This document shows positions 14,986 through 23,389 of a stretch of DNA of 26,120 nt, piece by piece (within the stretch, counting starts at the first letter, position 1; every line of letters begins with the position of its first letter). This DNA is from JBGPIK01 sp041484845. GTDB lineage: Bacteria; Desulfobacterota; Binatia; UBA9968. The stretch covers positions 1-26,120 of the forward strand of contig JBGPIK010000044.1 of NCBI GenBank assembly GCA_041484845.1, written 5' to 3'. The translations under genes and the position numbers were made by a program. The notes beneath the pieces were generated by a model. It saw only the letters and a program-made list of their open reading frames with translations, was not told the origin of the DNA and searched no databases.

Positions 14986-15918
14986 ATGGCTACTCTGATA
15001 ACAGGATTGGGACTCGTCGGAACCTCTTACGCCCAGCTTGCTTTGAAGCGAGGCGAAAGCATTGTTTTCTACGATGTGGCGCCACAACGCGACTTCCTGG
15101 CGAAGAAACTCGGCGCCGCCGGTGTTAGCGTTGTGCAGCGGGACGTGCGCGATCTACCGGCGCTCATCGAAACAATTCAGAAATATAAAATCGATACGGT
15201 CCTCCACACCGCCGGGTTGATCGGCGGCAAAGTATCACAACCGATTTACACCGGCATGCAAATCAATGTCATGGGCACCATCAATGTCGCCGAAGCGGTA
15301 CGGTTGACCGGCGTTAAGCGCCTCGTGCAGATCAGCACATTTGGCGTCTACGATCGTCGCTTCGAAGGCGATAGCCCAATCGACGAAAACTTTCACCGCG
15401 GTCCCGGCGAAGCCTACGGCAATTCAAAAGTGGCGAAGGAGCTTATGGTGGAGGCTTATCAGCGCCTCTACGGGTTCGAACTGATTGTGCTTCGTCTCGC
15501 CAATGTTTACGGAGTCGGTCATTTTGCCGGAGGTTCGGGCGGCGGCGAAATGGTTCAGAACCTGCTGCAGACCGGCATCAAGGGCGGAACGTTAAAGATC
15601 GCTCAGGAGCAAGCGCGCGATTTTGAATACGTCTATTACAAGGACCTTGGCCGCGCTTTAGATAAATCCGCCACCGTTCCATTGTCGACGCCAGCCACGC
15701 TCAATATCGGCACCGGTGTCGTCGTCAAATTCGCCGAGCTCGTCGCAACGGCGGAAAAACTGTTGCCGCAACTGCAGGTTGACACGCTCCCGGGGAAACC
15801 GCCGCGCTCGGCGAAACAGCCGATGGTGATCGCCAAGGCCAAGCAACTATTGGGTTGGGAACCGGAATACGATCTGGAAGCGGGATTTACCGATTATATC
15901 AAAGAGTTGAAAGACTAG
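14986..15918 (+). CDS. NAD-dependent epimerase/dehydratase (extended SDR)
   Basis: This 310-aa extended short-chain dehydrogenase opens with the Rossmann motif ITGLGLVG (G7-x-G9-x-x-G12). VLHTAGLIGG corresponds to the NNAG-equivalent motif. The catalytic set is S117 or T118 in QISTFGVY, Y144 and K148 in EAYGNSKVAKEL. LANVYGVGH is the usual downstream R-x-x-N-x-Y-G-like segment, and MGTINVAEAVRLTGVKRLV is typical of GalE/UDP-sugar epimerase relatives. It probably acts on a nucleotide sugar or similar cytoplasmic substrate; specificity is not assignable. A strong AAAGGAG ribosome-binding site 6-7 nt upstream fixes the ATG at 14986. The stop codon TAG lies in a CTAG that borders a MITE-like inverted-repeat element, so the insertion left the reading frame intact. 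Confidence 0.92.
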   Translation: MATLITGLGLVGTSYAQLALKRGESIVFYDVAPQRDFLAKKLGAAGVSVVQRDVRDLPALIETIQKYKIDTVLHTAGLIGGKVSQPIYTGMQINVMGTINVAEAVRLTGVKRLVQISTFGVYDRRFEGDSPIDENFHRGPGEAYGNSKVAKELMVEAYQRLYGFELIVLRLANVYGVGHFAGGSGGGEMVQNLLQTGIKGGTLKIAQEQARDFEYVYYKDLGRALDKSATVPLSTPATLNIGTGVVVKFAELVATAEKLLPQLQVDTLPGKPPRSAKQPMVIAKAKQLLGWEPEYDLEAGFTDYIKELKD

Positions 15919-16186
15919 CCCGCATTTCTCACAGTGCGAGAAAACGGATGACACTGTGTCGATCGAGAGGCGAGATCGGAAGAGCGAGGCATAGAGGCGA
16001 ACAGTTTCAATGCCGTGTTCGGTGTTCGGTTCGCCGCTTGCGCTTTGCCACGGGCGTTCGCTCCAGCAACTCGGTTTGCGGGCCTGTCCTGAGCGAAGTC
16101 GAAGGGCTGCTCCAAGGCACAGGCTCATTGCCTCGGTCTGGAGAGCTCGCCTCTCGATTGACTTTGATGCGAGAAATGCGGGCTAG
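15915..16186. mobile_element. MITE-like inverted-repeat element flanked by CTAG
   Basis: The left end CCCGCATTTCTC (15919-15930) and right end GAGAAATGCGGG (16171-16182) are perfect 12-bp terminal inverted repeats. Each is flanked outside by CTAG (15915-15918 and 16183-16186), giving a 16-bp perfect palindromic match that would fit a 4-bp target-site duplication. A second inner inverted pair, ATCGAGAGGCGAG (15962-15974) and CTCGCCTCTCGAT (16146-16158), extends the symmetry. The 264-bp core has no gene and includes one copy of the dispersed 25-nt repeat and a CACAGTG/CACTGTG hairpin near the left end. The features suit a non-autonomous element moved by a transposase with CTAG target preference (such as some IS5-family members); the family is inferred. 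The element also fills the gap between the epimerase and comEC stops. Confidence 0.6.
16084..16108. repeat. Dispersed 25-nt repeat, copy 2 (CTGTCCTGAGC...CGAAGGGCT)
   Basis: This copy is 22 of 25 identical to the one at 14889-14913. It lies inside the MITE-like element at 15915-16186, so the repeat has either been carried by or inserted into that element. Confidence 0.65.
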
Positions 16187-16203
16187 GTCTAGATACACTA
16201 ACG

Positions 16204-18681
16204 CTAAAACGAAATGATTCCACGTTTGCCGGTCTTGAAACCGCTGTAACGAAGCGTGCTGCCGTCGCTCTCAAAGATGATCGCGCCATCCTGGTCCGTA
16301 CGCAGGATTTCCGCTCCTGCCTTGCGATAACGGCCCAAGATTTCGTCTCGCGTCGCGGCCGGTTGATTTCGTCCGGCGCCGGAGAATACCGCCAACTTGG
16401 GCTGCACGGCAGCGACAAATTCTTCACTGCTGGCCGTAGCGCTGCCATGGCGTGGAACTTTCAAAATGGCGCTACGGAGGTCTCGCGCTCGCGGCTGCAA
16501 CAAATGTTCATCGCGCTTTTCAATATCGCCGGCAAAAAGAAAAACGATTTTCCCATGTTGAAGCCGAAGCACGACGGAGGCTTCATGGGTGGTTTCCGGC
16601 GCTGGATAAAGAACGCACAATTTGACACCATCAATATCACGACAGGGTTCTTGATCATGGAGGGCGACACGTTTGATACGCGCCTGCTCCAGAGCCTCCT
16701 CCAAATCTTCAAAGCGCGCGGTTTCGCCCTTCGCCGGCCCCGACCAGAACTCCGCGGGCGCAAATTCTTTTATGATGGTCCGCATGCCGCCGTAATGGTC
16801 GATCCTTGCATGCGTCAGCACCAGATAATCGACCTTAAGAATCTTGCGCGCGCGCAAGAACGGCGCAACAATGGCCTCGCCCGTATCAAACTCGCCCGTG
16901 GCCGTTCCGCCGGCATCGATCAGCAGCACTTTGGAGCCGGGTAGCTCAATGACCGCAGCATCCCCTTGCCCGACGTTCAGATGAGTCACGCGCAGCTCAT
17001 GCCGATTCCAGCGCTCGCGCCACCAATAGGCGCCATCGCCGATGAGTAGCACGATCATAAGCGCCGCCACTAGCCCGGCATAACGATTCTTACGCACAAG
17101 CAAAAGTGCCAGGAAGAGCGCATAAAGGGCCGCGATTTCGAATCGATCAGGGGCCGGCACGCTAATGTTTGCGAGCGGGAGATGGGCGAACAGCTGAACT
17201 AACCAGACGGTTAACGAAATGAAGCGTTCTTCAAGCCACACCATAGGTACCGCCGCGACCGGTATGGTTAGCGACAAGAATCCAATGACAAGTCCCAGTG
17301 GAACGACGATGAAACCGACGAGCGGAACGACGACGGGATTCGACACCAGACCGGCCAATGAAAGATGGCCGAAGTAGTGAGCGATCAAGGGGCCGGTCCC
17401 GACCGTTGCGAGCACCGGGACCGCGAGGTGGAACCCAACCTGCCGTAATTTTTCTCGCCACCAGCCACGCTCTTGCGGTAGCTCGTCCTTTTGTCGCGCT
17501 GGAATCCATTCGCGTACCTGGCGTATGCCCCAGGCGATGAAAAGCACCGCAAGGAAGGAAAGCTGAAAAGAAATATCCGAAACCACCCCCGGCCACACCA
17601 GGGCAATGAGGAACGCGGCAAACGTGAGGCTGGTGAGAACTTCCTCTTCACGGTCGAGCAGCACCGCCAGCTCGTAAATTCCGATCATGATCGCCGAGCG
17701 TACGGTTGGTACCATGGCTCCGGCCAACGCCGTGTAAAACACTACCGACAGAAACGAGCAGAACGTGGCTATCTTGAGCAAGTTAAAACGCAGCAATAAG
17801 TACGGACTAAAGCCGCAACCGACGCGAATAAGTGCGAAAACGACCAGCCCTAACATCCCCACGTGAAGGCCCGATATCGATATCACATGATTAACGCCCG
17901 CGGCGGTAAATTCCGTTCTCATGACTTTCGAAATTTCTCCCATATCCCCCACCGTCAAGGCCTTCAATAACGGGCTGTTCTCACGCGACACATTTTGCTC
18001 GATATAACGGCGGATTTCTCTCCTGAGTGACTCTACCGCTCCGCGAATAGCAATCGGTTGGCGCGCCACCAGCTCGACTTCGCCGTCGTTCTCGAGAAAT
18101 CCCGTGGCGTAGATCTCGCGATCCGCCAGATACGTCGCGTAATTGAAACCGCCGGGATTACCGCTGTCACGCGGCACCGCAGGGTGAACCCAGAAGCGAA
18201 CGCGGTCTCCGTAACGCCACTCACGGCGGACGACCCGCACATTCATAAGAATATCGCCGGTGATCTCTTCCGCTCCCGTCGGGTGCCAAATTCTTTCGGC
18301 ACTGACGATCCAGCGATTTCGATTGGGTAGTTTTTCCGGTTCCTGCCGCAACGAACCTTCCAGATAGAGCCTGGAGTTCTCGTCCATCAGCGACCGCAGA
18401 TGATGGGCTGGAAACGCGGGATGAAGCAGCTCACGGTGACGCCAATAGCCGACGTGTAAGGCGAGGGCGGCAATAAAGCACACAACGCCCAAGCGCCGCG
18501 CGGGCGCCCAAAGGCACAAAGCCAATGGAATAATCGTAGCGAAGCCGACAACCCGCGGAATATCGGCAACAGTCGCGACGGCCTGGCCAATGAGCAACGC
18601 CGCCGTAGCGGCGACCAGCCAGAGGGATGGATGGCCGCGACCCGCAGGGGCACGATTCGGCGCAAAGTTTTTTTCGGCCAC
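16204..18681 (-). CDS. comEC: DNA internalization-related competence protein ComEC/Rec2
   Basis: This 825-aa inner-membrane protein forms the channel that moves single-stranded DNA into the cytoplasm during natural transformation. Hydrophobic segments at about 18-80 lead to an OB-like DUF4131 region (about 100-205). The Competence domain (about 230-505) carries the family signature AAGVNHVISISGLHVGM (260-276) and many TM helices. A metallo-beta-lactamase-like domain starts about 563 with HLNVGQGDAAVIELPGS and LLIDAGG...EFDTGE. Its metal motifs are altered: HARIDH at 624-629 (the family usually has His or Asp where Arg626 sits), RHGS at 744-747 instead of HHGS, and NQPAAT at 772-777 where NRYGHP-like sequence is common; FAGD (716-719) is kept. 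The start is GTG, 10 nt after the uvrC stop, so the genes form an operon. Confidence 0.95.
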   Translation of the reverse strand: MAEKNFAPNRAPAGRGHPSLWLVAATAALLIGQAVATVADIPRVVGFATIIPLALCLWAPARRLGVVCFIAALALHVGYWRHRELLHPAFPAHHLRSLMDENSRLYLEGSLRQEPEKLPNRNRWIVSAERIWHPTGAEEITGDILMNVRVVRREWRYGDRVRFWVHPAVPRDSGNPGGFNYATYLADREIYATGFLENDGEVELVARQPIAIRGAVESLRREIRRYIEQNVSRENSPLLKALTVGDMGEISKVMRTEFTAAGVNHVISISGLHVGMLGLVVFALIRVGCGFSPYLLLRFNLLKIATFCSFLSVVFYTALAGAMVPTVRSAIMIGIYELAVLLDREEEVLTSLTFAAFLIALVWPGVVSDISFQLSFLAVLFIAWGIRQVREWIPARQKDELPQERGWWREKLRQVGFHLAVPVLATVGTGPLIAHYFGHLSLAGLVSNPVVVPLVGFIVVPLGLVIGFLSLTIPVAAVPMVWLEERFISLTVWLVQLFAHLPLANISVPAPDRFEIAALYALFLALLLVRKNRYAGLVAALMIVLLIGDGAYWWRERWNRHELRVTHLNVGQGDAAVIELPGSKVLLIDAGGTATGEFDTGEAIVAPFLRARKILKVDYLVLTHARIDHYGGMRTIIKEFAPAEFWSGPAKGETARFEDLEEALEQARIKRVALHDQEPCRDIDGVKLCVLYPAPETTHEASVVLRLQHGKIVFLFAGDIEKRDEHLLQPRARDLRSAILKVPRHGSATASSEEFVAAVQPKLAVFSGAGRNQPAATRDEILGRYRKAGAEILRTDQDGAIIFESDGSTLRYSGFKTGKRGIISF

Positions 18682-18691
18682 GGCTGTTTAC

Positions 18692-20539
18692 CTACTGCGC
18701 GGCACAATGGAGCGAATCAAGAATCTCCTGGGCGAGCTTTTCATTCATGAAAGGCACCTTAACTAAATCTTCCAGAGTGGCCTCGCCCATGCGTTTGATG
18801 CTGCCGAAGGCACGCAACAGGGCGCGCTTGCGCACTCCTCCGATTCCCGGAATACGATCTAACGCGGAATAAAGGGTCTGCTTCGATCGCAGTTTCTTGT
18901 GGTAAGTGATCGCAAAACGATGGGCTTCGTCACGCACGCGCTGGAGCAAAAACAGCGCATTGGAATTGCGCCGCAATATCACCGGATTGCTCTGGCCGGG
19001 CAGAAAAACTCGCTCCTCGGAGCGCTCGATTTCACTGCTTCGGGGGGCCGACTGAACGCGCATTTTGGCCAGACCGACGACATCGACCCCGGTCACACCG
19101 ACTTCCCTCATAGCCGCGAGCGCCATGGCCAACTGTCCTTTGCCGCCATCGACCACTACCAGGTCCGACAAATCAGATTGCTCTTTCCCGCGCGCGAAGC
19201 GTCGCTTGAGCACTTCGAGCATCATGCCGAAATCGTCCCCACCCGTAGATGGATCGATGCTGCGAATGCGGTAATGACGATAACGATTCTTATCGGGCTC
19301 CCCGTTGATGAAAGTCACCATCGAGCCCACCGCATGGGCGCCGTGAATGGTCGAGATATCAAAACATTCGATCCGCTGCGGATATTGCTTCAAGCGCAAT
19401 TGGGATTGAAGCTCCAGGAGCATTTTTTCCCGCGCCTTTTCCTGATCGTGGCGCTCCGAAAAGCTCTGGCGCGCGTTATCGATCGCCATTTCCACGAGCT
19501 GTCGTTTGTCGCCCCGCTGCGGCGCGAAGATGGCGACCTTTTTCCCCTTTCGCTCGCCGAGATATTCTTCTCTAACTTCACGGTCCTCGAGACCAACCGG
19601 CAACAGAATTTCGTCGGGGACAAAACGATTTCCCTGATAATATTGCGTCAGCAATTCGCCCATGACTTGTTCATCGGGGAATTCGAGGTCTTCCAGCGAA
19701 TAGGATTGATTGCCGGTCAGTTTCCCCTGGCGCACGAGCAGGACCTGAACTTCGATAAAACCGCCCTCCCGATAAAGGCCGAAGATATCTTGATCGCTGC
19801 CCCAGTGTGAGACCATGCGCTGCTTTTCCAAAGTTTTCTCGACGGCCCGGATTTGATCACGGATTTTGGCGGCGGCTTCGAATTCCAGAGCAGCCGATTT
19901 CTCGCGCATTTTTTGTTTGAGCTCCGCAATCAGCTCTTGCTGTCGGCCGTCGATAAACAAGACTGCCTGCCGGACCTGCTCGCGGTATTGTTCCTCGGAA
20001 ACCGGCAGGACACAGGGAGCTAGACAGCGTTTAATTTGATATTGCAGACACGGCCGGCTGCGATTTCTGAAGTTGTTCTCGGTGCAGTTTCGCAACAAGA
20101 AATGCTTCTCGATGATATCGATGGTTTCGCGCGCCGCTACCGCGGATGCGAACGGTCCGAAGTAACGGCTGCCGTCCTTAACGATCTTCCGCGTTGCCAA
20201 GATCCGCGGCCAAGGATGGCTCGTTGTCACTTTAATGCTGAGATAGCTTTTGTCGTCCTTTAAGCGGATGTTATAGCGCGGCTTGTACTGTTTGATCAGA
20301 TTGTTTTCAAGAATGAGCGCTTCTTTTTCATTGCCGGTTACAAGCGTTTGAAAGTCCATGATCCGGCGTACGAGGAATTGCACTTGCGAACGCTCGTCGG
20401 CATTGTTGAAGTAGGCGCGCACCCGCGCGCGTAAATCTTTCGCCTTGCCGACATAGATCACTTTGCTCGCATTATCCCGCATCAAATAAACGCCCGGACG
20501 CGCGGGAAGATTTGCCAGTTTTTCGCTAATGGATGCCAT
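18692..20539 (-). CDS. uvrC: UvrABC system protein C (excinuclease subunit)
   Basis: This 615-aa protein makes the dual incision in nucleotide excision repair. The GIY-YIG nuclease domain (about 14-92) shows GVYLM...VIYVGKAKDLRARV. Cysteines C152, C164, C172 and C176 have the C-x11-C-x7-C-x3-C spacing of the UvrC Fe-S cluster site. The UVR domain for UvrB contact lies at about 203-238. The RNase H-like nuclease domain (about 385-545) has ECFDIS (D394), VVVDGGKGQ (D464) and VRDEAHRFA (H540), matching catalytic positions known in the family. Tandem helix-hairpin-helix motifs close the protein (LDRIPGIGGVRKRALLRAFGS and later). The length is normal. The ATG at 20539 has only a weak ribosome-binding site. 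comEC follows after 10 nt; uvrB lies nearby on the same strand but is separated by a rightward gene. Confidence 0.98.
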   Translation of the reverse strand: MASISEKLANLPARPGVYLMRDNASKVIYVGKAKDLRARVRAYFNNADERSQVQFLVRRIMDFQTLVTGNEKEALILENNLIKQYKPRYNIRLKDDKSYLSIKVTTSHPWPRILATRKIVKDGSRYFGPFASAVAARETIDIIEKHFLLRNCTENNFRNRSRPCLQYQIKRCLAPCVLPVSEEQYREQVRQAVLFIDGRQQELIAELKQKMREKSAALEFEAAAKIRDQIRAVEKTLEKQRMVSHWGSDQDIFGLYREGGFIEVQVLLVRQGKLTGNQSYSLEDLEFPDEQVMGELLTQYYQGNRFVPDEILLPVGLEDREVREEYLGERKGKKVAIFAPQRGDKRQLVEMAIDNARQSFSERHDQEKAREKMLLELQSQLRLKQYPQRIECFDISTIHGAHAVGSMVTFINGEPDKNRYRHYRIRSIDPSTGGDDFGMMLEVLKRRFARGKEQSDLSDLVVVDGGKGQLAMALAAMREVGVTGVDVVGLAKMRVQSAPRSSEIERSEERVFLPGQSNPVILRRNSNALFLLQRVRDEAHRFAITYHKKLRSKQTLYSALDRIPGIGGVRKRALLRAFGSIKRMGEATLEDLVKVPFMNEKLAQEILDSLHCAAQ

Positions 20540-20799
20540 CGACGGGATTTATCAACTAAGCGCCGAAAAGCGACAGCGGGTCTTTCACCGGCGCGCCACC
20601 GGCGGGACAGCGACAAAATGGCACAGTCCTTTGCGTGCCTACGTCGTACGTGCACCCCTCTCGAGGCGCGATTCTCGTCATTTGTTCTCCTAATATCCTT
20701 AGTTTCTACATAACATTTGCTGCGAGGTTAAAAACGGTTTTGGCATGGGTTTTGGGTATTGGAAAAGGTACCTTAATAAATCCATCAAGGAACTTAAAT
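20540..20799. other. Divergent intergenic region between uvrC and the small membrane protein
   Basis: This 260-bp region should hold divergent promoters, but no strong -35/-10 pair was seen. A TGGCATGGGTTTTGG stretch near 20742 loosely resembles a sigma54 site but lacks the -12 GC. The frame of the membrane protein stays open upstream to 20635 without family-like content. Confidence 0.35.
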
Positions 20800-21225
20800 A
20801 TGGAAAGCCGCATGTTCGATATCGATCATTTACTTCAGCTTGGGGTATTTAATCAACTCATTCCGATTTGGCAGGTATTCTTTTTTATTGCGAGCCTCCT
20901 TCCGTTTTTACTTTGGAATCGCGTCAAAATCTGCCTTCTGATTACTTACCTTTTTACTTACTATTTAGGTTTCATGGTCCAATGGGGCGACTACATTGCC
21001 CACAGCGGATCGATGCAGCCGTTCGTGCTTTATTCCCTGAGTGGCTTGGCGATTGCCGTCGCTTTTGTCGCCACGATCTTCGCGGAAGGAGGCGACAAAA
21101 CCAAGATTCGCTGGGTACGCTACTCCCGACCGAACAGCGAAGAAAGTTTTGGACCGCCGAGCTCGCGAGATCCGGTAGAGATAGCGATTAATGTCACCCA
21201 CGCTTCCGACGCGGAGAACCCCTGA
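20800..21225 (+). CDS. Small integral membrane protein of unknown function, 141 aa
   Basis: The ATG at 20800 is chosen because AAGGA lies 8 nt upstream; the frame is open back to 20635 but that part does not look like protein. Three hydrophobic helices are visible: about 20-39 (LIPIWQVFFFIASLLPFLLW), 44-62 (ICLLITYLFTYYLGFMVQW) and 73-95 (QPFVLYSLSGLAIAVAFVATIF). A conserved-looking loop WGDYIAHSGSMQ lies between helices 2 and 3. The C-terminal 45 residues are hydrophilic (GGDKTKIRWVRYSRPNSEES) and probably cytoplasmic. No domain family is recognised. It is encoded on the plus strand between uvrC and uvrB, diverging from the first and converging with the second. Confidence 0.75.
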   Translation: MESRMFDIDHLLQLGVFNQLIPIWQVFFFIASLLPFLLWNRVKICLLITYLFTYYLGFMVQWGDYIAHSGSMQPFVLYSLSGLAIAVAFVATIFAEGGDKTKIRWVRYSRPNSEESFGPPSSRDPVEIAINVTHASDAENP

Positions 21226-21323
21226 TCGGTCGGAGATGCGATTACAACAGAGTTGCAAGGCGCGCCATCCTGCAGATCCGCTTCCATCAAAGGTCGCGCT
21301 TCACCCTTTCAGCCTGAGCGCGC

Positions 21324-23345
21324 TTAGGCCGTCGCCTCGCGCAGCGCGAGCTCGCTCATCTCCAGCTCGCGAATGCGGTCGCGCAATTCCGCCGCTTTCT
21401 CGAAGGCGAGCTGTTCGGCCGCTTGCTTCATTTCTTTTTTCAGTTGACGAATCATGCGCGCCAAGTCGGCCGCGCCATAGCTCATTGATTTATCCGCCGC
21501 CAACGGAATATCGACATAGTCCGCGTCATAAATCTTTACTAGGGGCGAGCCCAGGGATTTGATAACCGTTTGCGGCGTAATACCGTGTTCTTTATTAAAT
21601 GCCGCTTGCAGCCGGCGCCGGCGATCGGTCTCGTCGATAGCCCGTTTCATGGAATCGGTTATAAAATCCGCATAGAGGATCACTCTCCCATGAACATTGC
21701 GCGCCGCCCGGCCGATGGTCTGAATAAGAGAGCGATCAGAACGCAGAAAACCCTCTTTATCGGCGTCGAGAATGGCCACGAGTGACACTTCGGGCAGATC
21801 CAAACCTTCGCGCAGCAGATTGATGCCGACCAACACGTCGAATTGCCCCAAGCGAAGCTGGCGAATAATTTCCACCCGCTCCAGCGTTTCGATGTCCGAA
21901 TGCAGATAACGCACCTTGACGTTGAGGTCTTGATAATAGTCGGTGAGATCCTCTGCCATCCGCTTGGTTAATGTCGTGACCAGCACCCGCTCCTTCCGCT
22001 CCACTCGCTTGCGGATCTCATCAAGCAAGTCGTCCACCTGGTTGCGCGCGGGGCGCACATCGAGTTCCGGATCAGTCAGCCCGGTGGGGCGGATCAGCTG
22101 CTCTACTACGGCGCCCTGGCTCTGTTCAATCTCGTATCGGGCCGGTGTGGCTGAAACATAGATGACTTGATTCAAACAGGCTTGGAACTCATCGAAGTTC
22201 AGCGGCCGATTATCCAGCGCCGAAGGAAGGCGAAAGCCGTATTCGACCAACGTCTCTTTGCGCGAGCGGTCACCGCGATACATGCCGCCGATCTGAGGCA
22301 CCGTGACATGACTCTCATCGATCATAACCAGAAAATCGCTCGGGAAATAACTCAACAACGTCGGCGGAGACTCCCCGGAGTTGCGGCCGGTCAAATGACG
22401 CGAATAGTTCTCGATGCCGGGGCAAAATCCCATCTCTTCCAGTAATTCAAGATCATAAAGGGTCCGCTGCTCGAGCCGCTGGGCTTCCAACAATTTTGTT
22501 TCCCCGCGCAATTGCGCCAGGCGATCCTTAAGCTCCTGGCGAATGCCGAGAATCGCCCGCTTCATGCTCTCTTCACTGGTCACATAGTGACTGGCGGGAT
22601 AAATGCATGCCTTATCGACGCGGCGCTGAATCTTCCCGCGCAGGGGATCGATTTCATGGATCGCCTCGATCATTTCGTCGAAGAATTCAATGCGCAGCGC
22701 GGAGCTGTCCTCGTACGCCGGAAAGATTTCAACAATGTCGCCACGCACGCGAAACGTGCCGCGATGAAAATCAAAGTCGCTGCGTTGATACTGGATGTCC
22801 ACCAATTTCCTCAGCATGACATCGCGCTGGATGGCGGTTCCTTCCTCCAGATAGACCATGAGGTTGAAGTAAGCTTCCGGGGAACCTAAACCGTAGATGC
22901 AGGAAACACTCGCCACGATGAGCGTATCGCGTCTTTCGAGCAGCGCTTTGGTCGCCGAATGGCGCAGTTTATCGATTTCGTCATTGATGGACGCGTCTTT
23001 CTCGATATAGGTGTCCGTTGAGGGAACATACGCTTCGGGTTGATAGTAATCGTAATAGCTGACGAAATAGCGAATGGCATTTTTCGGCAGCAGCTCGCGA
23101 AACTCATTGTAGAGCTGAGCCGCCAGGGTCTTGTTCGGAGCGATCACGAGGGAGGGTTTATTGACCTGGGCGACGACATTCGCCATGGTAAATGTTTTGC
23201 CCGAGCCGGTAACACCGAGAAGCACCTGGCAGCGCCGATTATTCTGGAGATTTTTGACGAGCTCAGCGATCGCGCGCGGCTGGTCGCCCTGAGGTTTGAA
23301 ATCAGAAATGAGCTGGAATTGTCCTTCGTCTCTAGCGCGGATCAT
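21324..23345 (-). CDS. uvrB: UvrABC system protein B (excinuclease helicase subunit)
   Basis: This ATP-dependent DNA-damage-verifying helicase-like subunit of excision repair is 673 aa with the chosen ATG at 23345. FQLISDFKPQGDQPRAI at about 10-26 is the family N-terminus. Walker A LLGVTGSGKT lies at 42-51. The damage-probing beta-hairpin SYYDYYQPEAYVPSTDTYI lies at about 96-114. Walker B/DESH-like MIDESHVTVPQIGGMYRGD and helicase motif VI QTIGRAARNVHG follow. A C-terminal UVR domain (KKEMKQAAEQLAFEKAAELRDRI) binds UvrC. The frame extends to a TTG at 23381, only 8 nt after the upstream substrate-binding protein stop, so the longer start is possible; 23345 is preferred because it gives the normal family length (E. 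coli UvrB also has 673 aa). Neither start has a strong ribosome-binding site. Confidence 0.97.
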   Translation of the reverse strand: MIRARDEGQFQLISDFKPQGDQPRAIAELVKNLQNNRRCQVLLGVTGSGKTFTMANVVAQVNKPSLVIAPNKTLAAQLYNEFRELLPKNAIRYFVSYYDYYQPEAYVPSTDTYIEKDASINDEIDKLRHSATKALLERRDTLIVASVSCIYGLGSPEAYFNLMVYLEEGTAIQRDVMLRKLVDIQYQRSDFDFHRGTFRVRGDIVEIFPAYEDSSALRIEFFDEMIEAIHEIDPLRGKIQRRVDKACIYPASHYVTSEESMKRAILGIRQELKDRLAQLRGETKLLEAQRLEQRTLYDLELLEEMGFCPGIENYSRHLTGRNSGESPPTLLSYFPSDFLVMIDESHVTVPQIGGMYRGDRSRKETLVEYGFRLPSALDNRPLNFDEFQACLNQVIYVSATPARYEIEQSQGAVVEQLIRPTGLTDPELDVRPARNQVDDLLDEIRKRVERKERVLVTTLTKRMAEDLTDYYQDLNVKVRYLHSDIETLERVEIIRQLRLGQFDVLVGINLLREGLDLPEVSLVAILDADKEGFLRSDRSLIQTIGRAARNVHGRVILYADFITDSMKRAIDETDRRRRLQAAFNKEHGITPQTVIKSLGSPLVKIYDADYVDIPLAADKSMSYGAADLARMIRQLKKEMKQAAEQLAFEKAAELRDRIRELEMSELALREATA

Positions 23346-23389
23346 TCCATAAAAGATAGCAACGCGGTGACACTTGAACAAGCGTGCTG

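Noticed and set aside
18899..19810. 303-codon plus-strand frame inside uvrC
   Set aside because: It is fully antisense to a clear uvrC with all catalytic motifs; a high-GC shadow frame.
20740..20760. Sigma54-like promoter (TGGCAT...TTGG) upstream of the small membrane protein
   Set aside because: The -12 GC dinucleotide is absent, so the match is not better than chance.
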